From assembly GCF_030817535.1 (NCBI RefSeq), contig NZ_JAUSZL010000002.1, positions 6,200,001 to 6,264,000 of the forward strand: 64,000 nt of DNA, written 5' to 3'. This DNA comes from Streptomyces sp. V3I8 (GTDB lineage Bacteria > Actinomycetota > Actinomycetes > Streptomycetales > Streptomycetaceae). Numbering within the stretch: the stretch's first letter is position 1; each line of letters starts with the position of its first letter. A program made the translations under genes and the position numbers. Below, in pieces: positions 17,077-26,506 of the stretch. Below the pieces are notes generated by a model. That model was given only the letters and a program-made list of their open reading frames with translations. It was not told the DNA's origin and did no database searches.

Positions 17077-17886
17077 TCATCCCCGGCCCACGAACGGCAT
17101 ACCGCTGGCCAGCACCGTCGCGAACTGCACGTTCGCCTCCAACGGCAGCTCCGCCATGTGCCGCACGGTCCGCGCCACGTCCGCCACGTCCATCACCGGC
17201 TCCACCGCCACCTCCCCGTTCGCCTGCAGCACCCCCGACCGCATCCGCTCCGTCATGTCGGTGGCCGCGTTCCCGATGTCGATCTGCCCGCAGGCGATCC
17301 GGTACGGCCGCCCGTCCAGCGACAGCGACTTCGTGAGGCCGGTCAGCGCGTGCTTGGTCGCCGTGTACGCCGCCGAGTGCGGCCGGGGCGTGTGCGCCGA
17401 GATCGAGCCATTGTTGATGATCCTCCCGCCCTGCGGGTCCTGCTCCTTCATCTGCCGGTAGGCCGCCTGCGCGCACAGGAACGCCCCGTCGAGATTCGTG
17501 CCGACCACGTGCCGCCAGGCGTCGTACGGCAGTTCCTCGAACGGCACGCCGCCGGGCCCGAACGTGCCCGCGTTGTTGAAGAGCAGGTCCAGCCACCCGA
17601 ACCGTTCCCGCGCGGCCGCGAAGAGCGCGGCCACCTCCTCGGGCCGCGAGACGTCGGCGCGCACGCACAACGACGTGCCGTCTTTCCCGGCCGGCCCGTC
17701 CGCGTCCCGGGGCGGGCCTTCGGCGAGACCCGCCCGCGCGAGCGCCGCCGTCTCCTCAAGCCGCTCGGAGCGGCGCCCGGCCAGCACCACCGACCAGCCG
17801 GTGCGCAGCAGTTCCACGGCCACGGCACGACCGATTCCCGAACCCGCGCCCGTCACGACGGCGATCTTCGTTGCGTTGGCGTCCAT
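17077..17886 (-). CDS. Short-chain dehydrogenase/reductase
   Basis: A 269-residue classical SDR. It has the Rossmann glycine motif TGAGSGIG (about 12-19), NNAG, the catalytic Ser in IINNGSISA and the YTATK motif. Basic residues after beta-2 ([10 protein letters not shown]) favour NADP(H). A short insertion (about 58-68) rich in Gly/Asp/Lys follows beta-2. It is a single gene; the substrate is unknown. Confidence 0.88.
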   Translation of the reverse strand: MDANATKIAVVTGAGSGIGRAVAVELLRTGWSVVLAGRRSERLEETAALARAGLAEGPPRDADGPAGKDGTSLCVRADVSRPEEVAALFAAARERFGWLDLLFNNAGTFGPGGVPFEELPYDAWRHVVGTNLDGAFLCAQAAYRQMKEQDPQGGRIINNGSISAHTPRPHSAAYTATKHALTGLTKSLSLDGRPYRIACGQIDIGNAATDMTERMRSGVLQANGEVAVEPVMDVADVARTVRHMAELPLEANVQFATVLASGMPFVGRG

Positions 17887-18037
17887 GGCCCCGCAGCGTA
17901 CGGGAGGGGGTCGGCAATCCGCCGTATCCGCGATGTGGAACTCATACGTCCGACATCTGGGTGTTGTGTACCCGACAGTCCACCGTTGACCCTGGCCACT
18001 CCAATACCTCGTACAACAACCGTCAGGGGAGGGCCAG

Positions 18038-19684
18038 ATGTCACTCGCAGGCCATCAGCAACCTTCGCAGCACGCCCCCGAACTCCGCGCCGCCGCCCGT
18101 CACCTCGGCCGCCGCCGCTTCCTCACCGTCAGCGGCGCCGCCGCCGCGCTCGCGTTCGCCACCAACCTGCCGACCGCGGGGGTGGCCGGTGCCGCCGAGT
18201 TCGACGCGGCGAAGATCACCGAGAACCCGTTCACGCTCGGCGTCGCCTCCGGTGACCCGCAGGCCGCCTCCGTGCTGCTGTGGACCAAGCTCGCCCCCGC
18301 CCCGTACCAGGCCGACTCGGGGCTGCCGCCGGAACGCGTCTTCGTACGTTGGGAACTGGCCCACGACGAACGGTTCAAGCACGTCGTCAGACGCGGGGCG
18401 GCCATCGCCCACCCCGAGTTCCACCACTCCGTGCGCGTCGAGGTCGGACACCTCGACCCCGACCGGGTCTTCTACTACCGCTTCAGGACCGGCAGCTGGA
18501 TCAGCGAGACCGGCCGTACCCGCACCGCCCCGTCGTCCCGCGCGCACGTCGACGAGCTGCGGCTGGCCGCGGTCTCCTGCCAGGCCTACCACGACGGGTA
18601 CTTCACCGCGTACGGCCACCTCGCCGAGGACGACGTCGACGTGGTCTTCCACGTCGGCGACTACCTCTACGAGTACGCGGTCGACTCCGTGGGCGGCGCC
18701 CGCAACTACACCGACCGCGTGCTGCCCGACCTCTTCAACCACGAGACGATCACGCTGGAGGACTACCGCCTGCGGTACTCCCTCTACAAGACGGACCCCG
18801 ACCTGCAGGCCGCGCACGCCGCCCACCCCTTCGTGGTCACCTGGGACGACCACGAGATCGAGAACAACTACGCGGACGGCATCCCCGAGAACTCCGTACC
18901 GCCGGAGGAGTTCCTGCTGCGCCGCGCCGCCGGGTACCGGGCCTACTGGGAGAACCTGCCGCTGCGCCGCCCGCAGCGGCCCGAGGGCGCCGACATGCGG
19001 CTGTACCGCCGGCTCGACTGGGGCCGGCTCGCGCAGTTCGACATCCTCGACACCCGGCAGTACCGCTCGGACCAGGCGTACGGCGACGGGGCGGACGTCC
19101 CCGGTCCCGAGTCGGACGATCCGGCGCGCACCATCACCGGCTCGGCGCAGGAGCGGTGGCTGATCGACGGCTGGCACGACTCGCAGGCGCTGTGGAACGT
19201 CGTCCCGCAGCAGGTCATCTTCTCCCAGCGCAAGTTCGACCTGAACCCGCCCTCCAGGATGTCGATGGACGCGTGGGACGGCTACCGGGCCTCGCGGGCG
19301 CGGGTGCTGGCGGGTGCCGAGGCGGCCGGGATCGAGAACCTGATGGTGTTCACCGGGGACGTCCATGTCGCGTACGCCTTCGACATCAAGGACGACTTCG
19401 ACGACCCCTCGTCCCGGACACTGGGGACGGAGATCGTGACGACCTCCGTCACCAGCGGGCGGGACGGGACGGAGAAGCCGGCCAACTGGGAGACGTACAT
19501 GGCCGCCAATCCGCACCTGAAGTTCTACAACGGACGGCGGGGGTACACGACCGTGTCGCTCGGGCGGGAGATCGCGCGGGCCGACTTCAAGACGGTGCCG
19601 GCGGTGACGACGCCGGGGGCGCCGATCACCACCGCGGCGTCGTTCGTCACCGAGGTGGGTGATCAGGGGCTGAAGCCGGCGTAG
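18038..19684 (+). CDS. phoD: Secreted alkaline phosphatase D (PhoD)
   Basis: A 548-residue secreted phosphodiesterase/phosphatase. The Tat signal has RRRFLTVSG at about 25-33 and ends near AGVAGA. An N-terminal beta domain precedes the metallophosphatase core with [33 protein letters not shown] and TGDVHVAY, which carry the family's Cys, Asp, Asn and His metal ligands. PhoD binds iron and calcium and releases phosphate from phosphodiesters outside the cell, usually under PhoP control. GGGAGGG precedes the ATG. I see no convincing PHO box. Confidence 0.92.
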   Translation: MSLAGHQQPSQHAPELRAAARHLGRRRFLTVSGAAAALAFATNLPTAGVAGAAEFDAAKITENPFTLGVASGDPQAASVLLWTKLAPAPYQADSGLPPERVFVRWELAHDERFKHVVRRGAAIAHPEFHHSVRVEVGHLDPDRVFYYRFRTGSWISETGRTRTAPSSRAHVDELRLAAVSCQAYHDGYFTAYGHLAEDDVDVVFHVGDYLYEYAVDSVGGARNYTDRVLPDLFNHETITLEDYRLRYSLYKTDPDLQAAHAAHPFVVTWDDHEIENNYADGIPENSVPPEEFLLRRAAGYRAYWENLPLRRPQRPEGADMRLYRRLDWGRLAQFDILDTRQYRSDQAYGDGADVPGPESDDPARTITGSAQERWLIDGWHDSQALWNVVPQQVIFSQRKFDLNPPSRMSMDAWDGYRASRARVLAGAEAAGIENLMVFTGDVHVAYAFDIKDDFDDPSSRTLGTEIVTTSVTSGRDGTEKPANWETYMAANPHLKFYNGRRGYTTVSLGREIARADFKTVPAVTTPGAPITTAASFVTEVGDQGLKPA

Positions 19685-19750
19685 GGCTCCGCCCGGTCTG
19701 CGGTGGGGGTGGGGGTGGGGTGCGTGTTCGTTGTCGGCCGCGGGGGTGTG

Positions 19751-19920
19751 GTGGCTGGTCGCGCAGTTCCCCGCGCCCCTGAAGGGCGAAAGGCAAAAGA
19801 CTGCGCAGTTCCCCGCGCCCCTGAAGGGCGAAGGACATAAAGACTGCGCCGTTCCTCGCGCCGCTGAAGGGCGAAAGGCAAAAGACTGTGCCGTTCCCCG
19901 CGCCCCTGAAGGGGCCCGGC
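19751..19920 (+). repeat. Four tandem copies of the GTTCCCCGCGCCCCT intergenic repeat
   Basis: Unit of about 42 bases: 19761-19802, 19803-19845, 19846-19887 and a shortened 19888-19920. Each starts GCGCAGTTCCCCGCGCCCCT (or close) and continues with GAAGGGCGAAAGGCAAAAGACT. The array fills the gap between convergent PhoD and Gfo/Idh genes. Related single copies occur at gene ends elsewhere in the window. Immediately before it (19701-19720) is a G-rich run. Confidence 0.9.
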
Positions 19921-19924
19921 CCCT

Positions 19925-20938
19925 CTAGACGGTCTCGTTCGGGTAGGTGACGCCCACTTCCGCTCTCACCGCGTCCAGGGTGCGCATGACCGCCAGGGTG
20001 CCGTCCAGGGGGACCAGTGGGGACTCCGTCTCGCCGGACCGCAGGCAGCGCATCACCTCCACCGCCTCGTGCTTGAGGCTCGCGCGGGTGCCGTCGGTCG
20101 CGTCGGCCGTGTACTCCTGCGGGTCACGGCCGTCGCGGTGCAGGACGAAGCGGTCCGAGTGGAAGAAGCCGTACGGGATGTCGATACGGCCCTCGGAACC
20201 GGTGACCGACGCGGAGGTCGACGTGCCGCCCACCAGGGAGCAGTGCAGCGAGGCGAGCGCGCCGCTCCCGTACGAGAGCAGCATGCCGGTCTGGAGGTCC
20301 ACGCCCTCCTCGGAGAGCACCGCTCTCGCCGTCACCTGGGCGGGCTCACCGAGCAGCAGGTGCGCGAACGACACCGGGTACACCCCCAGGTCCAGCAGCG
20401 CGCCCCCGCCCTGCGCCGGGTCGCGCAGCCGGTGGGTGGGAGGGAACGGCCCCGAGAGGCCGAAGTCGGCCTGCACCGTGCGGACCTCGCCGATCGCCCC
20501 GTCGTCGACCAGCGCCTTCAGCTGCCGGACCAGCGGGTTGCAGTACATCCACATGGCCTCCATCAGGAAGCTCCCGCGCTCCTTCGCGAGGTCGACCAGC
20601 TCCTGGGCCTCGCGCGCGTTCAGCGTGAACGCCTTCTCGCACAGCACGTTGCGCCCCGCCTCCAGGCACAGCCCGGCCGCCGCCCGGTGCGCCGAGTGCG
20701 GAGTCGCCACGTACACGACGTCCACCTCCTCGTCCGCCGCCAGGGACTCCCAGTCGCCGTACGCCCGCGGGATCCCGAACCGCTCCGCGAACCCCTTCGC
20801 CGACTCCTCGGTGCGCGACGCCACCGCCACTACCTCGGCGTCCGGCAGATCGATCAGGTCCGCGGTGAACGCCGCGGCGATCCCACCGGTCGCCAGCACA
20901 CCCCACCGCACGCGTTCCCCCGTCACCCCGACAGCCAT
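19925..20938 (-). CDS. Gfo/Idh/MocA-family oxidoreductase
   Basis: A 337-residue NAD(P)-dependent dehydrogenase. The Rossmann start is VRWGVLATGGIAAAF, and the family EKP motif appears as CEKAFTLN. The substrate domain contains GGGALLDLGVYPVSFA, where the Asp and Tyr are typical. It is close to trans-1,2-dihydrobenzene-1,2-diol dehydrogenase or sugar dehydrogenase members. GAGGGG sits six bases before the ATG at 20938. It is divergent from the MFS pump gene. Confidence 0.86.
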   Translation of the reverse strand: MAVGVTGERVRWGVLATGGIAAAFTADLIDLPDAEVVAVASRTEESAKGFAERFGIPRAYGDWESLAADEEVDVVYVATPHSAHRAAAGLCLEAGRNVLCEKAFTLNAREAQELVDLAKERGSFLMEAMWMYCNPLVRQLKALVDDGAIGEVRTVQADFGLSGPFPPTHRLRDPAQGGGALLDLGVYPVSFAHLLLGEPAQVTARAVLSEEGVDLQTGMLLSYGSGALASLHCSLVGGTSTSASVTGSEGRIDIPYGFFHSDRFVLHRDGRDPQEYTADATDGTRASLKHEAVEVMRCLRSGETESPLVPLDGTLAVMRTLDAVRAEVGVTYPNETV

Positions 20939-21081
20939 GCCCGACCCCTCGCTCCGTGCCGCCGACGACCCCGACGGCCCCGACGGCGGTGGACGTACGC
21001 CCACCGCTTCGACCACCTGTACGAGAGCACCCGTACGAGCTGAGAGCATAGGTGGCGGATCACACGGACAGGGAGGGGCAC

Positions 21082-22410
21082 ATGCCCGAGCGGGACCAGG
21101 ACGGCACGAGGGCGCCCGTACCGGGCACGACGGTGACCGAGGAGAGCGCGACCGCCGCGGCGGTGCCGCCGGTACCGCCGCCGGCCGCCCGCCGCTCCGT
21201 CGGGCTGCTGGTCACGCTCGTCCTCGGCGGCCTCACCGCCGTACCGCCGCTGTCCATGGACATGTACCTCCCGGCGCTCCCGGAGGTCACCGACGCGCTG
21301 CACGCGTCCGCCGCCACCGTGCAGCTGACGCTCACCGCGTGCCTCGCCGGCATGGCGCTCGGGCAGCTGGTCGTCGGCCCGATGAGCGACAAGTGGGGCC
21401 GCCGGCGCCCGCTGATCGCCGGACTGCTCGTCTACATCCTCGCCACCGCCGTCTGCGCCCTCGCGCCCACCGTCGAACTCCTCGTCGCCTTCCGGCTGCT
21501 GCAGGGCCTCGCGGGCGCCGCCGGGATCGTGATCGCGCGGGCCGTCGTACGCGACCTGTACGACGGCGTGGACATGGCGCGGTTCTTCTCCACCCTCATG
21601 CTGATCTCCGGCGTCGCGCCGATCGTCGCGCCGCTCATCGGCGGACAGGTGCTGCGGATCACCGACTGGCGGGGCGTCTTCCACGTCCTGACCGTCATCG
21701 GCATCGTGCTCACCGCCGTCGTCTGGCGGCTGCTGCCCGAGACACTCGCGCCGGCGCAGCGCCACGACGGCGGCACCTTCGAGGCCCTGCGCACCATGCG
21801 CGCGCTGCTCGCCGACCGCGTCTTCACCGGCTACATGCTCACCGGCGGCTTCGCCTGCGCGGCGCTCTTCGCGTACATCTCCGCGTCGCCGTTCGTGATC
21901 CAGGAGATCTACGGCGCCTCCCCGCAGACGTACAGCATCCTCTTCGGCGTCAACTCCGTCGGCCTGGTGATCGTCGGCCAGGTCAACGGCAAGATCCTCG
22001 TCGGCCGGGTCGGCCTCGACAAGGTGCTCGCGGTCGGTCTCGCGGTCATCACGGTCGCGTCGGCGGCGCTGCTCCTGATGTCCGCCGGGGTGTTCGGCGA
22101 GGTGGGGCTGGTGCCGATCGCCGCCGGACTGTTCGTCCTCATGTCGGCGATGAGCCTGTGCATGCCCAACACCAACGCGCTCGCCCTCATGCGCACCCGG
22201 CACTCCGCGGGTTCCGCGTCCGCGCTGCTCGGCACGTCCTCCTTCCTCGTCGGCGCGCTCGCCACCCCCCTGGTGGGCATCGCCGGGGAGCACACGGCCG
22301 TCCCGATGGCCGTCGTCCAGCTCGTGTGTTCCCTGGTGGCCGTCGGCTGCTTCATGGCACTGTGCCGTCCCTGGCGGAAGCAGGCGGAAGCGAAGGGAGC
22401 GGGGAGCTGA
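21082..22410 (+). CDS. Bcr/CflA-type MFS multidrug efflux transporter
   Basis: A 442-residue, 12-helix pump of the DHA1 group. It shows PPLSMDMYLPALPEV (the Bcr/CflA signature after helix 1), motif A GPMSDKWGRRRPL and LQGLAGAAGIVIARAVVRDLY. It would exchange protons for drugs such as bicyclomycin or chloramphenicol-like compounds. GGGAGGGG lies before the ATG at 21082. The beta-lactamase-fold gene starts at its stop codon, so the two are probably co-translated. Confidence 0.9.
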   Translation: MPERDQDGTRAPVPGTTVTEESATAAAVPPVPPPAARRSVGLLVTLVLGGLTAVPPLSMDMYLPALPEVTDALHASAATVQLTLTACLAGMALGQLVVGPMSDKWGRRRPLIAGLLVYILATAVCALAPTVELLVAFRLLQGLAGAAGIVIARAVVRDLYDGVDMARFFSTLMLISGVAPIVAPLIGGQVLRITDWRGVFHVLTVIGIVLTAVVWRLLPETLAPAQRHDGGTFEALRTMRALLADRVFTGYMLTGGFACAALFAYISASPFVIQEIYGASPQTYSILFGVNSVGLVIVGQVNGKILVGRVGLDKVLAVGLAVITVASAALLLMSAGVFGEVGLVPIAAGLFVLMSAMSLCMPNTNALALMRTRHSAGSASALLGTSSFLVGALATPLVGIAGEHTAVPMAVVQLVCSLVAVGCFMALCRPWRKQAEAKGAGS

Positions 22411-23540
22411 GCGCACCGAGACTGCGTCCCGGCACGGCGGAGCGCGCCGGGCTCGACCCCGGGGAACTCGACCGTCTCGTAAGGGAGTTCCGCGGGCTCA
22501 CCGACGGGGACCGGCCCTGGGCCGCGGGCGCCGTGCTGGTCGCCGGGCGCGGGCCCGTGGTCGCCGTCGAGGAGGCGGCGGGCTGGGCGGTGCGCCACCG
22601 CGCCTACGACGAGGACGCGGACGCGGGAGTGGAACTGCCGCGCCGGGAACGGGTGCCCACCACCACGCGCACGCCCTTCGACCTGGCGTCCCTCACCAAG
22701 CTGTTCACGAGCGTCGCGGCCGTGCAGCAGCTGGAGCGCGGCACGCTGGGCATCGACGCGCGCGTGGGGGCGTACCTGCCGGGCTTCACCGCCGCCGCGG
22801 AGTACGGCATCACCGTGCGGCACCTGCTCACCCACACCTCGGGGCTGCGTCCCGACCTCCCGCTGTACGACTGCCCGGACGACAGGGCGCGGCTCGCCCT
22901 CCTGCGGGCCGAGAAACCGGTGACGGCGCCGGGCGGCGCGTACGGCTACTCCGACCTCAACATGCTCCTGCTCCAGCAGGTCCTGGAACGCATCACCCGG
23001 CGCCCGCTGGACGCCCTCGTCCGGGACGGCATCACCCGGCCGCTCGGCATGACCGCCACCGCCTTCGGGCCCTGCCCGGGCGCGGCCGCCACGGAGGACC
23101 AGCGGCGGCCCTGGGCCAAGGCCGACCGGGGCATGCTGCGCGGGGTGGTCCACGACGAGAACGCGTGGGCGCTCGGCGGAGTCGCGGGCCACGCCGGCCT
23201 CTTCTCCACGGCGGGCGACCTGGCGGTCTTCTGCCGCACCCTCCTCGCGGGCGGCTCCTACGGCACCGCCCGCATCCTGGGCCCCGACTACGTCGAACTG
23301 CTCCTGTCCCCGCCCGGCCTCGGCTTCGCCCTGGACCGGCCGTCGTTCATGGGCGCCCTCGCCGGGCGCGGAGCGGCGGGCCACACGGGCTTCACGGGCA
23401 CGTCGCTGGTGCTGGACCCGTCGACCGACACGTTCCTGGTGCTCCTCGCGAACACGGTCCACCCGCGCCGCCGGCCCGCCGACCACGGGCCCCGGGCGGC
23501 GGCGGCCACACGGCTGGCCAGGGCGGTCCGGGGAGCGTGA
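22407..23540 (+). CDS. Serine beta-lactamase-fold hydrolase (class C / esterase group), probable CTG start
   Basis: A 377-residue serine hydrolase. SLTK (in FDLASLTKLFT) supplies the catalytic Ser and Lys, YSD (GAYGYSDLN) the Tyr, and the HTGFTGTS segment the third motif. No signal peptide is evident, so it is probably a cytoplasmic esterase or peptidase-like enzyme. No ATG or GTG sits at the natural N-terminus. CTG at 22407 overlaps the stop of the MFS gene (CTGA), follows a GGGAGCGGGGAG stretch and would give the family-like SAPRLRPGTAERAGLDP. The nearest upstream conventional start is GTG 22362, inside the MFS gene. Confidence 0.82.
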   Translation: MSAPRLRPGTAERAGLDPGELDRLVREFRGLTDGDRPWAAGAVLVAGRGPVVAVEEAAGWAVRHRAYDEDADAGVELPRRERVPTTTRTPFDLASLTKLFTSVAAVQQLERGTLGIDARVGAYLPGFTAAAEYGITVRHLLTHTSGLRPDLPLYDCPDDRARLALLRAEKPVTAPGGAYGYSDLNMLLLQQVLERITRRPLDALVRDGITRPLGMTATAFGPCPGAAATEDQRRPWAKADRGMLRGVVHDENAWALGGVAGHAGLFSTAGDLAVFCRTLLAGGSYGTARILGPDYVELLLSPPGLGFALDRPSFMGALAGRGAAGHTGFTGTSLVLDPSTDTFLVLLANTVHPRRRPADHGPRAAAATRLARAVRGA

Positions 23541-23623
23541 GGACGCCTGCGGGGTACGTACGGGCGCGTGCGGGGTGCCCGCGGGGTGCGCCGAGGCCGG
23601 TACGGGCCTCGTAGACTCCCCTC

Positions 23624-24625
23624 GTGAACGCCCCTGTCTCCCACGCCTCCGCCGGCTCCCCGGCCGAGATCCTGCGCGCCGCCCTCGCGGGACTGCTCGA
23701 CGGACTGCCTCCGAAGGTGGCCGCGCAGGCCGTCGACCGGCTGATCGCGAACTACCGGGGCACCACCCCGACCGACGCCCCGATCCTGCGCGACCGCGCG
23801 GACGTCGCCGCGTACGCCGCGTACCGGATGCCCGCGACCTTCGAGGCCGTACGGGCCGCGCTCGACGCCTTCGCGGACGCCGTGCCCGAGTGGGTGCCCG
23901 GCAGCCACGTCGACGTGGGCGGCGGTACGGGCGCGGCGACCTGGGCGGTGAACGCGACCTGGCCCGAGGAACGGCCGGTGACCGTGCTCGACTGGGCCGA
24001 CCCGGCGCTCGCCCTGGGCCGCGAACTGGCGTCGAGCAACGCGCTGCTGCGGTCCGCCGAGTGGCGGCGCTCCCGGATCGGAGCGGCGCTCACGATCGGG
24101 AGCAGTGATCTCGTCACGGTGTCGTACGTGCTCGGGGAGCTGACGGAGACCGCGCGCGCCGAGGTCGTGGACGCCGCCGCGGCCGCCGCGCAGGCCGTCG
24201 TGATCGTCGAGCCCGGGACGCCGGACGGGTACGCCCGCGTCATCGCGGCCCGCGACCGGCTCATCGGGGCCGGGTTCCGGGTCGCCGCGCCCTGTCCGCA
24301 CAGCGCCGCGTGCCCGATCGTGCCGGGGGAGGACTGGTGCCACTTCTCGGCGCGGGTGAGCCGGTCGTCGCTGCACCGGCAGGTGAAGGGGGGCTCGCTG
24401 GCGTACGAGGACGAGAAGTTCAGCTATGTCGCGGCGACGCGGTTTCCGGCTTCGCCGGTCTCCTCGCGGGTGGTGCGGCGGCCGCAGATCCGTAAGGGGC
24501 AGGTGCTGCTGGATCTGTGTTCGACCGGGGAGCGGATCGTCCGCTCGACCGTGACGAAGCGGCAGGGGGCCCTCTACAAGGAGGCCCGGGACGCGTCCTG
24601 GGGCGACGGGTGGCCGCCGGCGTAG
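23624..24625 (+). CDS. Rsm22-type small-ribosomal-subunit methyltransferase
   Basis: A 333-residue SAM-dependent methyltransferase-like protein. The SAM motif is VDVGGGTGAATWA (about 102-114), and a cysteine cluster PCPHSAACP followed by DWCHFSARVSR (about 224-250) can bind an Fe-S centre, as in mitochondrial Rsm22/METTL17. The N-terminal half holds the helical LPPKVAAQAVDRLIANYR segment typical of the family. It probably acts in or near ribosome assembly; the modified residue is not known. The start is GTG 23624. Confidence 0.8.
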   Translation: MNAPVSHASAGSPAEILRAALAGLLDGLPPKVAAQAVDRLIANYRGTTPTDAPILRDRADVAAYAAYRMPATFEAVRAALDAFADAVPEWVPGSHVDVGGGTGAATWAVNATWPEERPVTVLDWADPALALGRELASSNALLRSAEWRRSRIGAALTIGSSDLVTVSYVLGELTETARAEVVDAAAAAAQAVVIVEPGTPDGYARVIAARDRLIGAGFRVAAPCPHSAACPIVPGEDWCHFSARVSRSSLHRQVKGGSLAYEDEKFSYVAATRFPASPVSSRVVRRPQIRKGQVLLDLCSTGERIVRSTVTKRQGALYKEARDASWGDGWPPA

Positions 24626-24706
24626 TTTCCTCGCCCCCGCCGCCCCTTCCCGTCCCGTCCCTGGGGGCTGCCGTCCCCAGACCCCCGCAATCGCGCTTGC
24701 GCGCTC

Positions 24707-24759
24707 GTCCTCAAACGCCGGACGGGCTGAATTTTTCAGCCCGTCCGGCGTTTGAGGAC
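24707..24759. terminator. Very long perfect hairpin, streptomycete repeat-type terminator
   Basis: Arms 24707-24730 and 24736-24759 (24 bp) are exact reverse complements around ATTTT, giving 25 bp with the closing A-T pair. The stem CTCAAACGCCGGACGGGCTG is of a type I recall as widely repeated in Streptomyces intergenic DNA. It lies between the Rsm22-type gene and the TetR gene and can work in both directions. Confidence 0.88.
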
Positions 24760-24865
24760 CGGGGGTTCGGGGGCGGAGCCCCCGAGGTCGGGACGGGAAG
24801 GGGCGGCGGGGGCGGAGAACGTTCTGGCGAGACGCGTCGTCTTGCCCGGCTGGTAGGTTCGGTGC

Positions 24866-25480
24866 ATGCCCCCCGACTCCACCCGCCGCAGCGAGAAGTC
24901 CCGCCGCGCGATCTACGCCGCCGCCCTCGCCCTCGTCGGCGAGATCGGTTACCCCAGGACCACCATCGAAGGCATCGCGGCCCGCGCGGGCGTGGGCAAG
25001 CAGACCATCTACCGCTGGTGGTCGTCGAAGGCCGAGGTCCTCATGGAGGCCTTCGTCGACCTCGGCGCCCAGGCGGCCGAGGCGGCCGGGGCCGAAGGCT
25101 GGGCCGAAGACGACGGCATCCCCGACACCGGCGACCTGGAGGCCGACCTCAAGACGGTCCTGCGCGCCACCGTGGACGAGCTCAACGACCCGCGGTACGA
25201 CGCCCCGGCCCGCGCGCTCGCCGCGGAGGGCGTGAGCGACCCGGTCTTCGCGCGGGAGTTCGTGGCCACCCTGCTCATGCCCTCGCTGGAGCTGTACGCA
25301 CGGCGCCTGCGGGCGGCCCGGGAGGCCGGCCAGGTACGGCAGGACGTGGACCCGTACATCGCCCGCGACCTCTTCGTCGCGCCGCTCGCGCAGCGCTGGC
25401 TGCAGGGGACAGGCCCCCTCGACCACGCGTACGCGAACACGCTCGTCGAGTACGCCCTCTACGGCATCGCCCCTCGCTGA
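24866..25480 (+). CDS. TetR/AcrR-family transcriptional regulator
   Basis: A 204-residue repressor. The N-terminal helix-turn-helix is TTIEGIAARAGVGKQTIYRWWSSKAEVL (about 32-59). The C-terminal ligand domain resembles the TetR_C_33 group (YIARDLFVAPLAQRWL). The gene is alone. Its 3' end overlaps that of the convergent GDPD gene by 22 bases. The target gene is not evident. Confidence 0.88.
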   Translation: MPPDSTRRSEKSRRAIYAAALALVGEIGYPRTTIEGIAARAGVGKQTIYRWWSSKAEVLMEAFVDLGAQAAEAAGAEGWAEDDGIPDTGDLEADLKTVLRATVDELNDPRYDAPARALAAEGVSDPVFAREFVATLLMPSLELYARRLRAAREAGQVRQDVDPYIARDLFVAPLAQRWLQGTGPLDHAYANTLVEYALYGIAPR

Positions 25481-26337
25481 CCCCTGGCCCGCGTCAGCGC
25501 ACGGGCGCGGGCACGGGCACGGGCCAGGCGTCCCGGCGCGTCCGTGATGACGCCGTCGCAGCCGAGCGCGAGGACGCGGTCGCGCTGCGCCGGCGTCACC
25601 ACCGTGTGCGCCCACACGCGGGGGATGCCGGACCGCACGGCCCGTACGAGATCGCGGTCGCGGGCCCGGTGGTCCACGTCGAGGACGTCCACGAACGGCC
25701 GCCACCGCTCGGGCCGGTCCGTACGCATCTGCCGGGCCGAACGCCACAACTGCGAGAGCAGGCCCATCCGGTGGGTGCGCAGGGCCAGCGCCGGGTGGTT
25801 GGAGTTGACGAGCACCGAGCGGGTGAGGCCGCGCTCCCTGAGCAGGGCGGCGACGGCCCCTAGGCTCCGCGGGTCCTTGGCCTCCAGCATCAGCACCACC
25901 CGCCCGCCGAAACGGTCCAGCACCTCGGCGAGCGTCGGCGGCCGCTCCGAGCGCCAGCTGCCGGGCAGCGCGGCCCGGGGGCGCAGCCGGACCCCCTGCC
26001 AGTCGTGCCGGTCGAGGGCGTGCACCGGACCGCCCGTGTAGGTCGTGCGGTTCAGGGTGGCGTCGTGCATGACCACCATCGTGCCGTCGCGCAGCATCCG
26101 GGTGTCCAGGTCGAGGACCTGGGCCGTGCCGCGCTCGTACGCGGCCATGAGTCCCGTCATGCTGTTCTCCGGAACCTCGCGGGCGCCGCCGCGGTGCGCC
26201 GTGTAGACGACGCGGGGCAGCGCGGACACCGTGAGGGGGCCGGCGCCCCATTCCAGCGGGGCGACCGCTCCGCCCTGTCCCGCGAGGGCCAGGGACGTGA
26301 GACCGGCGATACCCGTCAGCGCAGTCCGTGTGACCAT
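25459..26337 (-). CDS. Glycerophosphodiester phosphodiesterase
   Basis: A 292-residue TIM-barrel phosphodiesterase that releases glycerol-3-phosphate from glycerophosphodiesters. An N-terminal hydrophobic segment (about 5-27) may be a signal peptide. The GDPD motifs are AHRGG (His48-Arg49), PENS (Glu57-Asn58), DLDTRMLRDG and the general acid in HDATLNRT (His91). The late LEAKDP motif is also there. The C-terminus is an Ala/Arg-rich repeat (ARARARARAL). It could serve phosphate scavenging together with PhoD, though no shared operator is visible. Confidence 0.88.
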   Translation of the reverse strand: MVTRTALTGIAGLTSLALAGQGGAVAPLEWGAGPLTVSALPRVVYTAHRGGAREVPENSMTGLMAAYERGTAQVLDLDTRMLRDGTMVVMHDATLNRTTYTGGPVHALDRHDWQGVRLRPRAALPGSWRSERPPTLAEVLDRFGGRVVLMLEAKDPRSLGAVAALLRERGLTRSVLVNSNHPALALRTHRMGLLSQLWRSARQMRTDRPERWRPFVDVLDVDHRARDRDLVRAVRSGIPRVWAHTVVTPAQRDRVLALGCDGVITDAPGRLARARARARALTRARGQRGAMP

Positions 26338-26506
26338 GCCGACACCGTAGGCCGGTAAATCGCATCAAAGTATGCAATGACACTCGATGAGCCCCGCGGG
26401 CGGGCATCGCCCCGTCCACCCCGGATGCGGGCTCCGGCCCCCCGGGGCGCAGGATGGTGGCAGCATGGAACAGGCAGTCCCGCACAACAGCCAGGCAAGG
26501 GGATCG

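Noticed and set aside
17975..17995. GTCCACCGTTGACC upstream of phoD as a possible PHO box
   Set aside because: It does not give clean 11-base direct repeat units of the GTTCACC type; too weak to report as a PhoP site.
19701..19720. G-quadruplex motif after phoD
   Set aside because: Only three long G-runs are present, so the canonical four-tract pattern is not met.
19751..19920. CRISPR-like array
   Set aside because: Units follow each other directly without unique spacers, the same repeat is dispersed elsewhere, and no cas gene is present.
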